Positions 34,690 through 46,760 of a stretch of DNA of 64,000 nucleotides are shown piece after piece (within the stretch, counting starts at the first letter, position 1; the number at the start of each line of letters is the position of its first letter). The notes under the pieces were generated by a model that searched no databases, was not told where the DNA came from, and worked only from the letters and a program-made list of their open reading frames with translations. The translations under genes and the position numbers were made by a program. This DNA is from Perca fluviatilis (lineage: Eukaryota; Chordata; Actinopteri; Perciformes; Percidae), in assembly GCF_010015445.1 (NCBI RefSeq), contig NC_053133.1, positions 1,859,766 to 1,923,765 on the forward strand, written 5' to 3'.

Positions 34690-34865
34690 CTCTTACCTCT
34701 GCTCCAATCTGCGTAATATTTGTATGCCTTTATTAGACAGGACAGCTGAATACATGAAATGGGAGAGAGAGGGGGAATGACATGCAGCAATGGTTGTAAT
34801 CGAAGGACTGAGCCTTTGTGCATGGGGCGCACGCTCAACCTGGTGAGCTACCCAGGTGCACCTAG
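34690..34865 (-). mobile_element. tRNA-derived SINE
   Basis: On the minus strand the head reads cctgggtagctcaccaggtt + gagcgtgcgccccatgc, a tRNA-like A-box region (TAGCTCACCAGG). It is followed by gctgcatgtcattccccctc and a body ending near cattt-type text. The B-box region is degraded (agtccttcgattacaacc). This head-body combination is a common percomorph SINE as I remember it. Confidence 0.65.
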
Positions 34866-35109
34866 CAGTGGCGTGGGTATGCGCGATATGCGGCGCACCA
34901 TGGGGGGCGCCAAAGCGATGGTAAAAAAACAAACAAAGATTTACAAATTATTTTTCTATATGTAGCTGCTTTTGTGCGTTTCTAAATCACGTCTGCATTT
35001 CCACAATGTTATTATATAACATTGTAGAGGATTAACAGGCTTGAGTAGGCGCCTATCTCATAAGATTCCATCACAGAATTTTAACATACTGTAGAAGACG
35101 GCGCTCCCC

Positions 35110-35166
35110 ACTATGGCCACGCCAAGACCCGGGCTATTGAAGGGCAGGTCTTGGCGTGGCCATAGT
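35110..35166. repeat. perfect 20-bp hairpin
   Basis: The arms actatggccacgccaagacc (35110-35129) and ggtcttggcgtggccatagt (35147-35166) are exact complements around a 17-nt loop. It sits in a GC-rich patch (34865-35200) that looks like a MITE remnant. Confidence 0.9.
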
Positions 35167-35393
35167 AGGATTCGTAATATCGCGAGCGGGGGCGCCGTGA
35201 GCGCTGATCAAGCAGGTACAGTAGTGAGTTGTCATCTGTGGAAAAAGATGGATAAAGCAAAATAGCTGTCGGGGGCTAAAAATAGAAAAAGAAAGAGGGA
35301 AAAGGAGCTAGCATGTCAAGGGATGGACAGCAGTTAAATAAGTGGATGGTGAAAGGCAACAGGTAGGATTTAAAGTGTGACGTCTGTGCTTGG

Positions 35394-35572
35394 AGGCTGG
35401 CAAATATTAATGTTAACAGACTAGCTAGCGTTTGCTAACCCTGGGAATGTAGCAGCCAAATATTCATGTTAACAGACTAGCTAGCATTAGCTAACACTGG
35501 GAATGTAGCAGCCAAATATTAATGTTAACAGACTAGCTAGCGTTTGCTAACACTGGGAATGTAGCAGCCAAA
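35394..35572. repeat. 56-bp tandem repeat, three copies
   Basis: The unit contains aaatattaatgttaacagac + tagctagcg and ctgggaatgtagcagcc. Copies differ at a few positions (cattagc against gtttgc; ttcatg against ttaatg). Confidence 0.92.
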
Positions 35573-35779
35573 TGGGGGTTTACAGCTAGCTTAGAATATG
35601 CAAAACCGAGGTTGCTGAGCTGAAAACTGGAAAATATTAGGTAGCATGTACAATAATGTCAATAATTTGGAAAACATAACTAATGCAATAACTCTGCTGC
35701 ATACCCCTCTGACACTGGGTAGTTGCACCCCTGGCCCCTATAGGCAATATTTGATCAATCGTCGTTGTTCGACACCCAA

Positions 35780-36890
35780 GAAGCTGACCAGATCTTTTTT
35801 CCACTTAAGAAATATTACTATAGTGATATCTGTAGTTTCAACTGCTGAACTTGACTTCATCTCATCTTGCATTGACTACTGTAACGCACTTTTCTCTTCA
35901 CTCAGTATTCATCTTCAGTCAATCCAGAATGCTGCTACAAAGTTAAAACAATGCTGATCTTTGATATCAATGTACTTTTATGTTTTGATGTATTCACAAT
36001 GTACACTGCAGCTGGGATAGGCGAAAGGATTGTAGCAATACTGTTAGACCCAATCAATATCAATATCTTTCTGTTCACACTGAGTCCTAAGTTCCTCAAG
36101 ATAATCAGGTCATGTCTGTCATTTAGCATACAGGAGGAAGCTCTTTGTCTATCCGTCTTGGAGCCAACCCCTGTTGTCGTGCCGACTAGATTAGAACAAA
36201 AGAATGCTTATTCCTGTAGCTTGAAAATAAGTTACATCCTCATGCAAAAATCTTTGATCTATGACCGAGAGTAACCTAAGAATTCCAAAGTACGCCCTTC
36301 TTGTGGGGGACGACTGACCGATAGAGAGAGTTTTCATCCAAGAAACCGCCCACATCTTCAAAGGAATGTATTTGTGAAACTGAGAAATGTTTGGGACTGT
36401 TTTATGTGAATCCACAAGTGAGAAGCATCCTTTCAGTCTGCTGCAGTGTAAAATCCTGTTCTGTCATGCCATTTAGTTATAAAATCTTATTGTTAAATCT
36501 TCATTGGACCGAGCCTCTCCTTTCTCAAAAATTCAAGAAAACGCGACAAAGGCTACTCAATAGGTCAAACTGACGGTCTCACATTAGCCCTGTACTTAAG
36601 TCTCTTCACTGGTTTCTTACGTACAGAGCATTGCACGATCAGGCTCCTGCATACTGTATGTGGCTGATCTACTTCACCCATACTCATCAGCTCCCTCTCT
36701 TAGGTCAAATATGTCACGTTTGCTGTCTTGTCACACACACCCGACTTAAGACCGTTATTGATCAAGTGTTTGAGTCCGTAGCACCTAAACCATGGAATGC
36801 ATGTCAGCTGTTTCTGGGAATTCTTTCAAAAGGCAGATAAAGATGCACCTTTTTAGACAGGCGTTTGGTTAACCTGCATGCACTAGGTCG
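35780..36890 (+). mobile_element. L2-like LINE 3' fragment, split by a 603-bp insertion
   Basis: Before the insertion the text reads SCIDYCNALFSSLSIHLQSI + QNAATK, the conserved C-terminal DYCN...IQNAA motif. After it (36552 on) the text yields LHWF, then LHDQAPAY and an LRS-like pattern in shifting frames. It is degraded and non-functional. Confidence 0.75.
35943..36545. mobile_element. 603-bp insertion with 6-bp target duplication (possible solo LTR)
   Basis: ACAAAG flanks the segment at 35937-35942 and 36546-36551 and interrupts the LINE frame between its two C-terminal motifs. There are no terminal inverted repeats. Toward the right end it has LTR-like text (ttataaaatcttattgttaa). Canonical TG...CA ends are missing at these exact boundaries, so the LTR reading is tentative. 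Confidence 0.5.
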
Positions 36891-37856
36891 GCGCTTAATG
36901 TACTGATCACATTTGATTTATTCTTTAAATGTCCTGTTTGTTTTCCAATTTGTGTCTACAGTGTATTCATACTGTAGACAATGCAATACATAATGTTCAG
37001 AAAACCAAAATGTTGTAAGAATTATAAGTGCTGTATAACCAGGGTGCGATTTGTGATCATGCACAACAAAACAAAACATGCAAGAATTAAATCCCCTTTT
37101 CAATACCATGGATATAGTACCACTTCGGCCAGGCATGCCAAAACACTTATTTATGCAACATTCATTGGAAAATAATCTCAACATGAAATAGCAAAACGTG
37201 GTGTCAACATAAAACACGAAATACTTTCACCCATGAAAAGCATATTGGTTCCTCTGGAGTGTTTGAATCCCAACCACCAGCATTTTCCTAAACTTAACTA
37301 GTCGTTTTGGTGCCCAAACTTAACAGTCATTGCTACATGACGATCACTTTTCTGTCTAAACTCCACCACCACGGCCCCTAGAGGACCGTCATCTGGCAGC
37401 GCCTGTAGCCGGCTCCGCAGTCACCTGTTGGCTGCTAAACACCTGCCGCTGGTAGCCGGCGTCCTGGAGCTCTGTAGCGGCTAAATACAACCAGCTACTG
37501 CTGCTCAGATTTTATCGTTCTATCGCTGGCTCACGTTACAGCGCTTTACTTAGTCTAAAATACTTCTATTTTAGGTAGGTTATATATGGTCTATTGGTGA
37601 GTTAGCATTGATCCTTTTGAGGGGGGGAGGGGGGGGATACATTTTGTTTTGATAAAAAATAATTCAGCAGAGGCAGGGATATGTAGACCAGAAAGGGGGA
37701 AATCCCACACATCCATTTCCACTGTGGACCTAAAGAGAGGCCAGGAAGGAAAGCGGGGCAGAAGATGGTGGAAGAGACGGATACAAAGATTCAGTCCAGT
37801 GCTTTCCATGGATGGATGTTCTCACTGTCTAAACAGGAGCTGTTTGATCTAGCAAT
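36891..37856. other. no gene recognised
   Basis: AT-rich text with a G-run (37620-37637). The segment at 37370-37560 is GC-richer but has no sustained frame. Confidence 0.4.
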
Positions 37857-38374
37857 TAGAGCCCGACCCATATATCGGCGGGCCGATATTATTGGCCGAT
37901 ATTAGGCATTTTCCAAACTATCGGTATTAATAGCTGATAAATGAATATTTCAGAAATAAAATAAAAACGGACGAAATATCCTTCAACCATGTTCTGAGTG
38001 TTGGCGTTGTATAGTCTGTCCCCCAGAGGGCGCTCTACAACCTCCCTGTTGGCAGCACTCGAGTTAACCCTTTAAGTTTTGTATCTTTATACATTTTATT
38101 TATCAGAACTTTAATATATTTTGGCGTTCCTCTGTTCTGTTGTGACAATAAAACAAAGTTTATTTTTAAACTGCATTATCATATTATTTTAGTGAGGACT
38201 CATAAATAACTACAAATAACTAATGTTAGGGAAATCTGTTCATGTTTTGTTACGCGTTTCTGGATTTTTTTTTTTTATATATATCGGCCGATATATCGGA
38301 ATATCAGATTTTTAAATCACCAAATGTTTGTATCGATATCGGCTTTAAAAAAATCCTTTATTGGTCTGGCTCTA
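37857..38374. mobile_element. 518-bp non-autonomous hAT
   Basis: The left end is TAGAGCCCGACCCATATATC and the right end is TTATTGGTCTGGCTCTA, near-complementary. The 8-bp duplication CTAGCAAT is perfect (37849-37856, 38375-38382). The subterminal regions are rich in TATCGG/CCGATA repeats, a likely transposase-binding pattern (inference). Confidence 0.93.
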
Positions 38375-38382
38375 CTAGCAAT

Positions 38383-39686
38383 CGTCATGTCCAATCCAGT
38401 ATGGGCTAACAACTGTTTTGCATTTGTGCAGCTGTCACACTGAATGTGTGTGTGTAGCAAGAGTTCACACGATCATCTGTGCATGTTAGTGAACAGTTGA
38501 CAGTTGCACACGGGATGACACATGTAAATCAGTGCTTGAGATTGTTTGTAGACATGGTTATGTTATGAGTGTGTATTGTATGTGTGTGCGTGCAAACACA
38601 GTGGGCTGTTGTGGTCTCGAGAGAAGCTGAGAGAAGGGATCACTTTTGATATTGTTTGTAGCACAAATATAATACATAGGCATAAAGGCGCACACACACA
38701 CACACACACACTCACACACGACTGCATGTTCCTCTGGGTTGGTACATGAGTACAAAGCTCGTCTCTTTGTCTCACAGCCTACTGCTTCACTAAGCACCAT
38801 TCTAATTCACAAATTATTATCCAAGTCACTGACATCCCAGAAACACTTGGCGTACATCCACACACAGACACTGATTCACACATTTTTCTAGCATACATAG
38901 TGTGGATGCATGAAGGTACACGGATAGAGCAGTTTGTCATTTGTTAGTTTAAAAAGGGTAGAAAACAAACTAATTGGTACTGGAAATGTTCTACCAATAC
39001 CCAGCCTACTGCTGACTTGTAGTTGTATCATTGACCTTTTCAGGCATTCTTAAAAAAAGCTCAGTTACAAAGTTTATTAAAGCCAACCTCCTATGGTTGA
39101 GATATTAAGATGTTGAAACCTTCAAACCAGATCTTGTGTGGCACAACTGAGTTTGCAAATACATGAGATCATGTGGTGAGTTTAAATGTGGCAGAGGTTG
39201 ACTGTGGTATGAGTCAATTTTCTTGTTGAGAAATTTACTGGACTGTTCACAATTTAGGTGCTACTAATGTTTGGCATCAGCTGCAGAAGCAGTGCAGAAT
39301 GTTATGCTAGTTGTTACACACGTGTCAACTTCTCTGTATCTGTAACTGTCTTATGTCAAATGGCATATGACACGAACACAGCCACAGTCCTACTTTACTG
39401 AAGATCTACTATATCTAAGTGACACAAAAACATGACTGATATACATCCTACAACCTCATCTTACAACAATCACACAGGAAGTCAAACCCCTGAACATTTA
39501 AAGCCAACCCAAACAACCACTTTGACTGAAGTATAACACTACACCGCAGAAATTCATGACACTAAATTGGGGTGAATTCAAGAAGTCACTTGGTTGCCAA
39601 ATGTACACAACAATGCAGGGATCAGCAGTGTGATGGCTCAGAAAGCAAACTCGATCTTTTCTCTTCTATCTGTTTCTCACTTGTTA
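38383..39686. other. no gene recognised
   Basis: Unique-looking sequence with a short (CA)n at 38691-38712. No coding signal or terminal repeats seen. Confidence 0.45.
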
Positions 39687-39695
39687 CAAGTCTGC

Positions 39696-40131
39696 TAGTC
39701 TATATCCACGACGTTCCACTTCCGGGATTGCCCCGTTGCCGCCGGAAATTTCGCCATGTGTCCTTCTTTTTCGGCCAGATGTCCGTTAACTTACGCTTTC
39801 TTTGTGTTGGAATTTTAAACTCCGGTGGATTTGTGAGGACTATGGTTAACTGCTCCTCAGATCTCTGCAGGGTAAATCCAGACAGCTAGCTAGACTATCT
39901 GTCCAATCTGAGTTTTCTGTTGCACGACTAAAACTACTTTTGAACGTACACATGTTCCACCAAAACAAGTTCCTTCCAGAGGCTATTTTGCAGAGGCACC
40001 GTGGCTCCATGCAGGGCTTAGGGCCGATTGTGATTGGTTTAAAGAAATGCCAATAAACCAAAGCACGTTCTTCTCCCATCCCCGAATGCTGTGTGGACTA
40101 GCCAGACCAAAGTTCTGGTAATGCGAGACTA
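39696..40131. mobile_element. 436-bp MULE-like MITE (copy 4, intact ends)
   Basis: The ends are TAGTCTATATCCACGAC and ...GGTAATGCGAGACTA. The flanking 9-mers CAAGTCTGC (39687-39695) and CCTGTCTGC (40132-40140) agree at seven of nine positions. This copy is the best reference for the three other copies in the window. Confidence 0.8.
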
Positions 40132-40207
40132 CCTGTCTGCCAACCCACCCACCTGCACTTCTCCACCTCCCCTTCTTCCTCTGTCTTTCCCTCACTTCCT
40201 TTTTGTT

Positions 40208-40530
40208 TTAGAAGAAGAAGAATGCCTTTTATTTATCCCGTGAGGAGAAATTTACAGTTTTCACTCTGTTAGTACAGCTGCACACACATTGAACACAGGC
40301 CTGAATTACAAACCTGCTCAGGACCTATACATGCTAAACACACTAAAGAATGTCAGAGGGAGGGGGCTGGTCCTTGGAGGAGCACCCCAAGCAGTTGGGG
40401 GTTCAGTGCCTTGCTCAAGAGTACATTGGCAGTGCCCAGGAGGGGAACTGGCACCTAACAACAGTCAGCTGTTGTTATGTTTGCCATGCCGGCTAAGGCA
40501 GTGGCAGCCCAGCCAGGCCAGTTAATTAAC
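40208..40530. repeat. dispersed repeat fragment
   Basis: ccttttatttatcccgtgag ... gttcagtgccttgctcaaga ... ggcagtgcccaggaggggaa is a motif series I know as common in fish intergenic DNA (often a LINE/SINE tail). Boundaries and class are uncertain. Confidence 0.45.
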
Positions 40531-40965
40531 ATGTTTAACATCACATTCCATGACTTCAGAGGTCAACATTCAGAGGTAACATTCAAGCGGTGCTTGAATC
40601 CTGGTGGGAAATTCCTATATTTGATTTGCCCAGCAGCATCCCCAATCACCTTCACTCTCTGCATCCCTTCTTCCCTCACATCCCCTGCTCCGCTCCCCAG
40701 CCATCCCCTTTCCGTCTCCTCTCACCAGAAAATACAGCTCTCTCACAGTTGGGTGACAGAGGCAGGGTGCATATTAATTATTAAATCCTCTCAGAAGGTT
40801 TCCTAATCCCAGCCAAACCGAGCCGAGCCAGGAAAACATGCCGAGGAGATAGCAGTGTGATTTTCTAGTTTTCCTTATCAACACCTCCACTTTGGTGAGG
40901 GCTACCTAAGCTCCTTGTGATGCGCATGCTCTGTCTCTCTCTGTCTTACACACACACATATACAC

Positions 40966-41009
<44 letters not shown>

Positions 41010-41385
41010 AGAGAGTATTAAAGACTACATATCCACTGCTCATCCAAAAAGGGTACATCAGTAGTTGCATTTATCGTGCCATAGTCCTGCAACAACTTGA
41101 AGGGCACCACTTGATTCATCTTAATAATTCTACTTGGGGAAATAAGTGCAGCACTTGTTCCATTATGTAGCAAGAAGTGAGCGCCTACAAAGGCTACGCA
41201 CTGTACACACTCATAGACACACATCTCAGGGCTGGCAGGGAGAATAGTGTGTCTTTGCAAATCGCTTCAGGCGTCTTGTACAGTACAACATGTGTGGGAG
41301 TCCGGGAACGCCACAGTTACACTACCTCAACCTCCCTCGACGACTAGCATCTCCTCCCTGCTTTAGGTCCCAGGCTTTGTCTCAT
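40531..41385. other. no gene; CA/TA microsatellite
   Basis: A CA-rich microsatellite with a GA end lies at 40949-41015. Other text is unique-looking, without a supported frame. Confidence 0.45.
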
Positions 41386-42895
41386 TGACCACGTTTACAT
41401 ACACATAACATTCAGTTTTTTGCCCTTATTCCGAAAAAGATGATATTCCGACTAAGCTGTTTACATGGCTAATGAAAGTTAATATTCAACTAATAGTTTA
41501 CATGTAGCCGTGCAAAATACGATTTTTTCAAAGTTTACTTTGTGTTTTACCAGCGGTGGAGGACTGGTTGGTTTGTGTACAACAACCATAGCAACGCACA
41601 GAGCTGACCCAACCTGATCTCACAGAATTCCGTAAAATGAACACGGGCCCTTAAAGTGATGGTTCGGAGTAATTCACCCTAGGGTCCTTTGCACCATGAC
41701 CTCGAGCCAAACACCCCCACCAGAAGCTTTTTTCACCTGGGTCTAACATTGGGAGAGTTAGCGTAGTGTAGCGTTATCAGCTGAATAGCTTAGCGCAGCG
41801 GCTAATGGACCCACGTTTGTATCTCGTAAATGACCCCACTAATAATGCCCGAAATGATACCAAACGTCTACAAGTAGTACAAATAGGTTATGCTCTCATA
41901 AAACGATGGATTGTAAAGTTTGTAAGTACACCAGAAGTTTATGTAAATAACACTTGCCTGCTGGCTTCTGCTCTCTGCTGTTGTTGTTGCTGCTGTGAGA
42001 CGAGTGCTTAGGGACGTCTACAAATTACAACACCGAAAAGAGATGCAACAAAAATATTTATTTATTTAACTTTTTTTTGTGCTGTAGTATAACTAGCAGG
42101 AGACAAGTAATAATTGAGGTAAGTTTGGAGACATTACCTTATTTAATCATTGAATTAATAAATATTTTTGTTGTAACTCTTTTCGGTGTAGTAATTTGTA
42201 CACGGCCCTAAGCACTCGTCTAACTGCAGGTAGCAGCAGCAGCAGCAGAGAGCAGAAGCCAGCAGGCAAGTGTTCATAAACTTCTGGTGTACTTACAAAC
42301 TTTCCAATCCATCGTTTTATGAGAGCATAACCTATTTGTACTACTTGTAGACGTTTGGTATCATTTCGGGCATTATTAGTGGGGTAACTTACGAGATACA
42401 AACGTGGGTCCGTTAGCCCCTGCGCTAAGCTATTCAGCTGATAACGCTACTCTACGCTAACTCTCCCAATGTTAGACCCAGGTGAAAAAAGCTTCTGGGG
42501 GGGTGTTTGGCTCGAGGTCATGGTGCAAAGGACCCTAGGGTGAATTACTCCGAACCATCACTTTAACTCTAAATCCGTGGCAGTTTCACGGAATTGCAAC
42601 AAAATCCGCTAAACTGCCACGGAATAATTCCGTTAAATGAACACGGATCGCCAACGGATCGTCAAATTCCGTGATGGGCTCACGGAAGAATTCCGTGAAA
42701 TGAACACGGATTGCCGAAAAAGAAACACGGGCTTACGTGACACGCAAGAAGAACGGAGCGGTTGGGTTCAGGAAAAGGTCTTTGGTGGGCTTACGCTATC
42801 CAACCGGAATATGCTGTTTACATAACCTGTATCAAATATTGTCATATTCTGAATAATAGTGGAATATTGGCGTGCCTGTAAATGTACTCATTGAG
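41386..42895. mobile_element. MITE (tattccgaaaaag family), second copy, with nested palindrome
   Basis: The left end is cacgtttacatacacataac + attcagttttttgccctta and the right end is ggaatattggcgtgcctgta + aatgtactcattga. The termini are imperfect complements (TGAGTACATTTACAGGCAC against CACGTTTACATACAC). It matches 32950-34250 on both sides. The nested palindrome (41651-42566) and a cluster of GGAATT/ACACGGA-type text (41640, 42570-42720) lie inside. Confidence 0.7.
41651..42566. mobile_element. 916-bp near-palindromic element with TTAA ends
   Basis: The left arm TTAAAGTGATGGTTCGGAGT is mirrored by the right end ACTCCGAACCATCACTTTAA. The arms remain complementary for about 400 bp each. For instance, the same frame (NARNDTKRLQVVQIGYALIK) is read on the plus strand at 41847 and on the minus strand near 42375. 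The centre is about 42060-42150. TTAA at both ends suggests a piggyBac-like target. The frames are arm sequence, not genes. Confidence 0.88.
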
Positions 42896-45800
42896 GTGTA
42901 TGTGTATAAGGCCGAGACTGTAAAAGTAATGGGCAAAGCTTCCAGGCCTGAAAAGTGAAGCCACTGCAGTGCCTTAACATTGACAATAAAGCAGGGGATG
43001 CTTTAGTGCGTGGCTCCACGCCGACTTGTCAATCATGACAGCGGCTTAGCATTGCGTATCCATGGCACTGTTGCATTAAAATAGCCATGAACTTGTTTTT
43101 GGGTGTTCTTCTTCTTCTTACAGTGTGTTTTGACTTCATCAAAGTTAATTGAAACATTTTGGTCATCTAGAAATGTCTTGTTCAGCATTCTGCCAACCAA
43201 GCTAACTAGACACCGCTAGCGTTAGCTGGCAACTTAAGGCAAAGTTTGCCGATTATCTGTTCTGCTGTACATGCCGATGAATAGCGGCAGTAACCGGTGG
43301 TCCGTGTTTACCTGCCGGAAAAATCTCCACTGGATGACTTGCTTCAGAAGGGTTGAAAATCTGCAACTTTCCCCCTTTAGCGTTTAGCTTAGCACAGCGC
43401 CAATGCAACCATAAACAACACTGGCTTGGCCGCGTCATCCTCCCCAGCTCCATCTTCTCGTCAAAAATTGTCACATCTGGTTGCAAAAAACCAAGATGGC
43501 GTGCCCGTATAGCCAAACTCAAGGCTTCAAAACAACTGTCCATAAACCAATGGGTGATGTCACAGATGCTACCTCAACTATTTTTACAATCTATGGTATA
43601 AGGATTGCATTTACTGGGACTATTACACGTATGTCTGCAGGGAACTTTCTGTCTTATTTATTCTATCCCAGTCTAATTTAGTCTAGTCTGTTGTTATAGA
43701 TCTGGCAGAAGAACTTAACTTACATTTCAAAAGAAATCACAAGAAATGACCCAAGTAAACATAAAACAGTGTTTTGAGGCTGATTGTTTTGAGGCTCACT
43801 GAATCTGTGGTTTCTGTAGCTACAATGTTTGGAGCCATACAGTCCCATACTACCTCTTTTACTTTAAAAAAAGCTCCACCCTGTAGGTGTGTCTATAGTC
43901 TCAACAAATCAAACAGCGTGATATATCTTCTCTCTAGCTATCAGGCACACAGGTAGATGGACCCACAGAAGCACAACTCTCAGGTGATTAAATCCAAAAA
44001 GGCAAATAGGGTAATCCACAAACAGGCAGAGATCAACTATCACGGGAAGTCAGGAAACTAGAAATGCTTGGAATCAGGGATAACGCTCAAAATGCTAACA
44101 CAGAAAAAAGACGATCTCGCAATGAGGTGACAGGTGGGGTTATATACACAAGGACGGAGGAGATAAGGAGACACGGGGGGAAGGTAATCACACACGGCGG
44201 GAAGGCAGACTAATGCTGCGTTCCAGACACAATTTCAAGCCTTCAATACTGAATGTATCCATTCTAGAAGCCTCATTTGGAAATGTTCATTCTTTCATTC
44301 TTTGCAATAAATGTTGTAGATTTAGGGAAACTGAATGGTTGGTAATAACCATGTGGAAGTTTTCTCTGCAAACTTCTCTGAGATTCTGAACAGGATTCTT
44401 CTGAGACTATTATTCTCCTGAGACTATTACCTCCCTACTGGACATACAGAGCAAACAATCCAATCCAAAATAAAGACTACTGTTCAGAAGGTGTCAGCAA
44501 GAAAATCCTATCAAATAGGATAGTCTGTCTATCGGAGGGCCTGTGAAATAAAAACGGTTTAGCCCTACACTGTATATTATTTTCTCCACAACTTAGCTGT
44601 TACGACATACATACAGTAGAATGATAACATATACACATTTTTATTACAACTGTAAGGAGGTAAACCACAGAGCTCATTGAGTTCATTAAAACAGACACAC
44701 ACTGTATGAAGTGTGTGGCAGTTTAATATTATGGAAACAGTTTCCAGTTAATAACTGCTGGCATTACACAGAGGACACTCATGTGTAGTCCAAAAATTGT
44801 AGCTATGTGAGGGTGGATTTTCACTTTAATTGCTAAAAAAAAAAAAAAAAAAAAATATTGTGTAATGTGGATCCACGGCTGTGTCATATTTCTGGATTTG
44901 CCAAACTCTTGCATAACTTTTAACGCTACGGGTGCTTTCAGGTGTCAAACAGGGCCTTTCTGAAAGCTGTGTAGGAGGAAGAGAGAATGAGAGAGAGAAA
45001 AAAGGGAGAAAGAGAGAGTGGAGACTGAGCCCAAATTGCATATCGGACTGCCTGTCTTTATCACGACTACATACTCTGCAGAGCAGGTGAAAATGTGCTC
45101 CCTGTTTGGCCGCTGATCCCTGACTACTGGATGGATGTGAGAGGCGAGAGACAGTAGGAGCCAACGTCAAGTTGTTGTTTATTTCTGTGTACGTGTATTC
45201 GACCAAAACCACGTTTCTGGTCAGCAAGCTTACTGTCCCTTCTAGTCCCTTCCCCTATTGTATTAATGTCAAATGAAGTTACACAATATGCTGCAAGCTT
45301 GATTACTGAGCTTTGCAGCATCACTTTGAAACCAAATTAAACGATTCAGCTTTTTAGCTTAACAAAAAATTATTCTGAGAGTAGGCAAGCAATTGAGCTA
45401 ATTTTCTAGCTACTTTTACCCTTGATGTCCCACCAGTGAAGCTGACATGATAGAAAGTGAGCGAGTTTTAGCCTCGAGATACTGCAGGCCAGAGAAGAAA
45501 CCAACAACAGCATAAAGGGACTGATATTAACACATCAAATCGTCCTATTACACCCCTGTATTTCTTCAAGGAATATTTTGGTAATTTGTGACCTCGCAAA
45601 ACACTTTAAAGCCTTACTCGTTTGTGTTTCTTACTGTCCATCTCTGCCACAAACTAGACGGAAGGGCTTCCCCCCCTCTTTATCTGAGCTCATATCAATT
45701 AATCCCACTGTATAGAATGGAGTGCACAATTTAAAAGGTCAGCGCAACAGAAGCCAGGCTTGTTTTCTGGTGAGATAGAAGAAAATGTGCTTCTAACTAC

Positions 45801-46114
45801 GACATAAACCATTCTGACTGACCTAAAAATCTCCAACAACTCCACACAGACATAAATTGTTCTGAAATGGCTTTCAGCTGTGTGTGACCTAACTGGATAC
45901 ACAACAATCTTGGCTGTGTTGTATCTAGGACTAAAGGGGGGATTCTTTAAGTTTACAAAAAAAAACATTCTCACAAATAATGTACAGAATGAACATGTCT
46001 GCTGTTTTTAACTAATGAGTCAGTAAAGTCAGATCTCAAATGCTACTTCCTTGTGCATGTTAAAGTCTTAATCTTCAAAGCCTCGTGCATCTATTACGCA
46101 CTTTCCTCCCCACT
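42896..46114. other. no gene; probable MITE remnants
   Basis: 42940-43610 has features of a dispersed fish repeat (gcttcaaaacaactgtccat ... aatgggtgatgtcacagatg), boundaries unclear. 44836-44856 is poly(A)-rich. 44950-45020 is GA-rich. No coding exon identified on either strand. Confidence 0.45.
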
Positions 46115-46425
46115 AGGGCTGCTCGACAATGGAAAAAAATCATACTCCCGATTATTTTGGTCAATATTGAAAAATCCTGATTATTTAACAAGACTGCTCA
46201 TTGACTTTTGGAAAGATGTTGCAATTATTGAACTTAAAAAAACAGTGAAAAAGTTAAATAAATCAACAGTGAAAACACCTAATACTTTTCTCATTTGAAA
46301 TCTTTTTTCATTCAGAACACAAGACAAAATAAGAGCTTTCTTGCAAAACGTAATGTGCAAAATAATCGTTTTTCGCGATTATTCTGTTTTTGTGATCATA
46401 AGGAAATCGTAATCGAAATCATATC
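46115..46425. mobile_element. hAT-like fragment (left end)
   Basis: It starts TAGGGCTGCTCGACAATGG, a common fish hAT terminus, and continues with cccgattattttggtcaata and mirrored cgcgattattctg text. The expected ...CAGCCCTA end is missing, so the copy is truncated. Confidence 0.65.
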
Positions 46426-46515
46426 ATAATTATAAATTAGATTACACTTTCTGCCCCCCCCTTTCATTTGTTCAGACCTTTGGTCAGTCACATCAGTTGT
46501 CCCTTTCTGTCTCAC

Positions 46516-46713
46516 CTCTCTCTCTTCGGTGGGCCGAGGCTGTGGGTGCTCTCCCGCCCCCCACCCGCGGCGGCGAGAGAGTGGCAGGCCGGGCGGGCGC
46601 GGCATTAGAGCAGCCGGGCAGCAGGGCGGGCGGCAGCAGTGATCGGCGGCTTTGGTGACGCTCGACTGGTGCAGGAAGACGTTGAGGAGCTTGAGCAGCA
46701 GCGTCAGGACCAT
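46516..46713 (-). CDS. candidate alternative first coding exon (phase-0 donor)
   Basis: On the minus strand an ATG in ideal context (ACCATGG) opens a 66-codon frame. It begins MVLTLLLKLLNVFLHQ, continues with a Cys/Pro/Arg-rich stretch and ends PTEERE at a good donor (GAG|GTGAGA, GT at 46514-46515). The donor is phase 0, so it could splice in frame to the S1 exon at 5565, which also starts in phase 0. In mammalian KCNH2 a short unique exon (isoform 1b) sits in the intron before the S1 exon and makes a channel without the PAS domain; this arrangement would be the same. I see no sequence similarity to the mammalian 1b peptide. It could equally be the first exon of another gene or untranslated. 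The surrounding 200 bp are strongly CpG-rich, unlike the neighbours. Confidence 0.3.
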
Positions 46714-46760
46714 GGTCCTCAGTGGCAGCTCACCGCGGCGGGGTCGGGGTCAGGGTGGCC
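46540..46760 (-). promoter_or_regulatory. CpG-rich island, possible promoter
   Basis: A compact stretch of very high GC with many CpG dinucleotides (runs such as ccgcggcggcg, gggcgggcgcgg and gatcggcggc) stands out in an otherwise AT-rich, CpG-poor window. It overlaps the candidate minus-strand first exon at 46516-46713. Fish CpG clusters of this kind often mark promoters. No TATA box is obvious upstream on the minus strand. The function is inferred from composition only. Confidence 0.35.

Noticed and set aside
41805..42401. Two related open frames on opposite strands
   Set aside because: They are the two arms of the palindromic element, not a gene pair.
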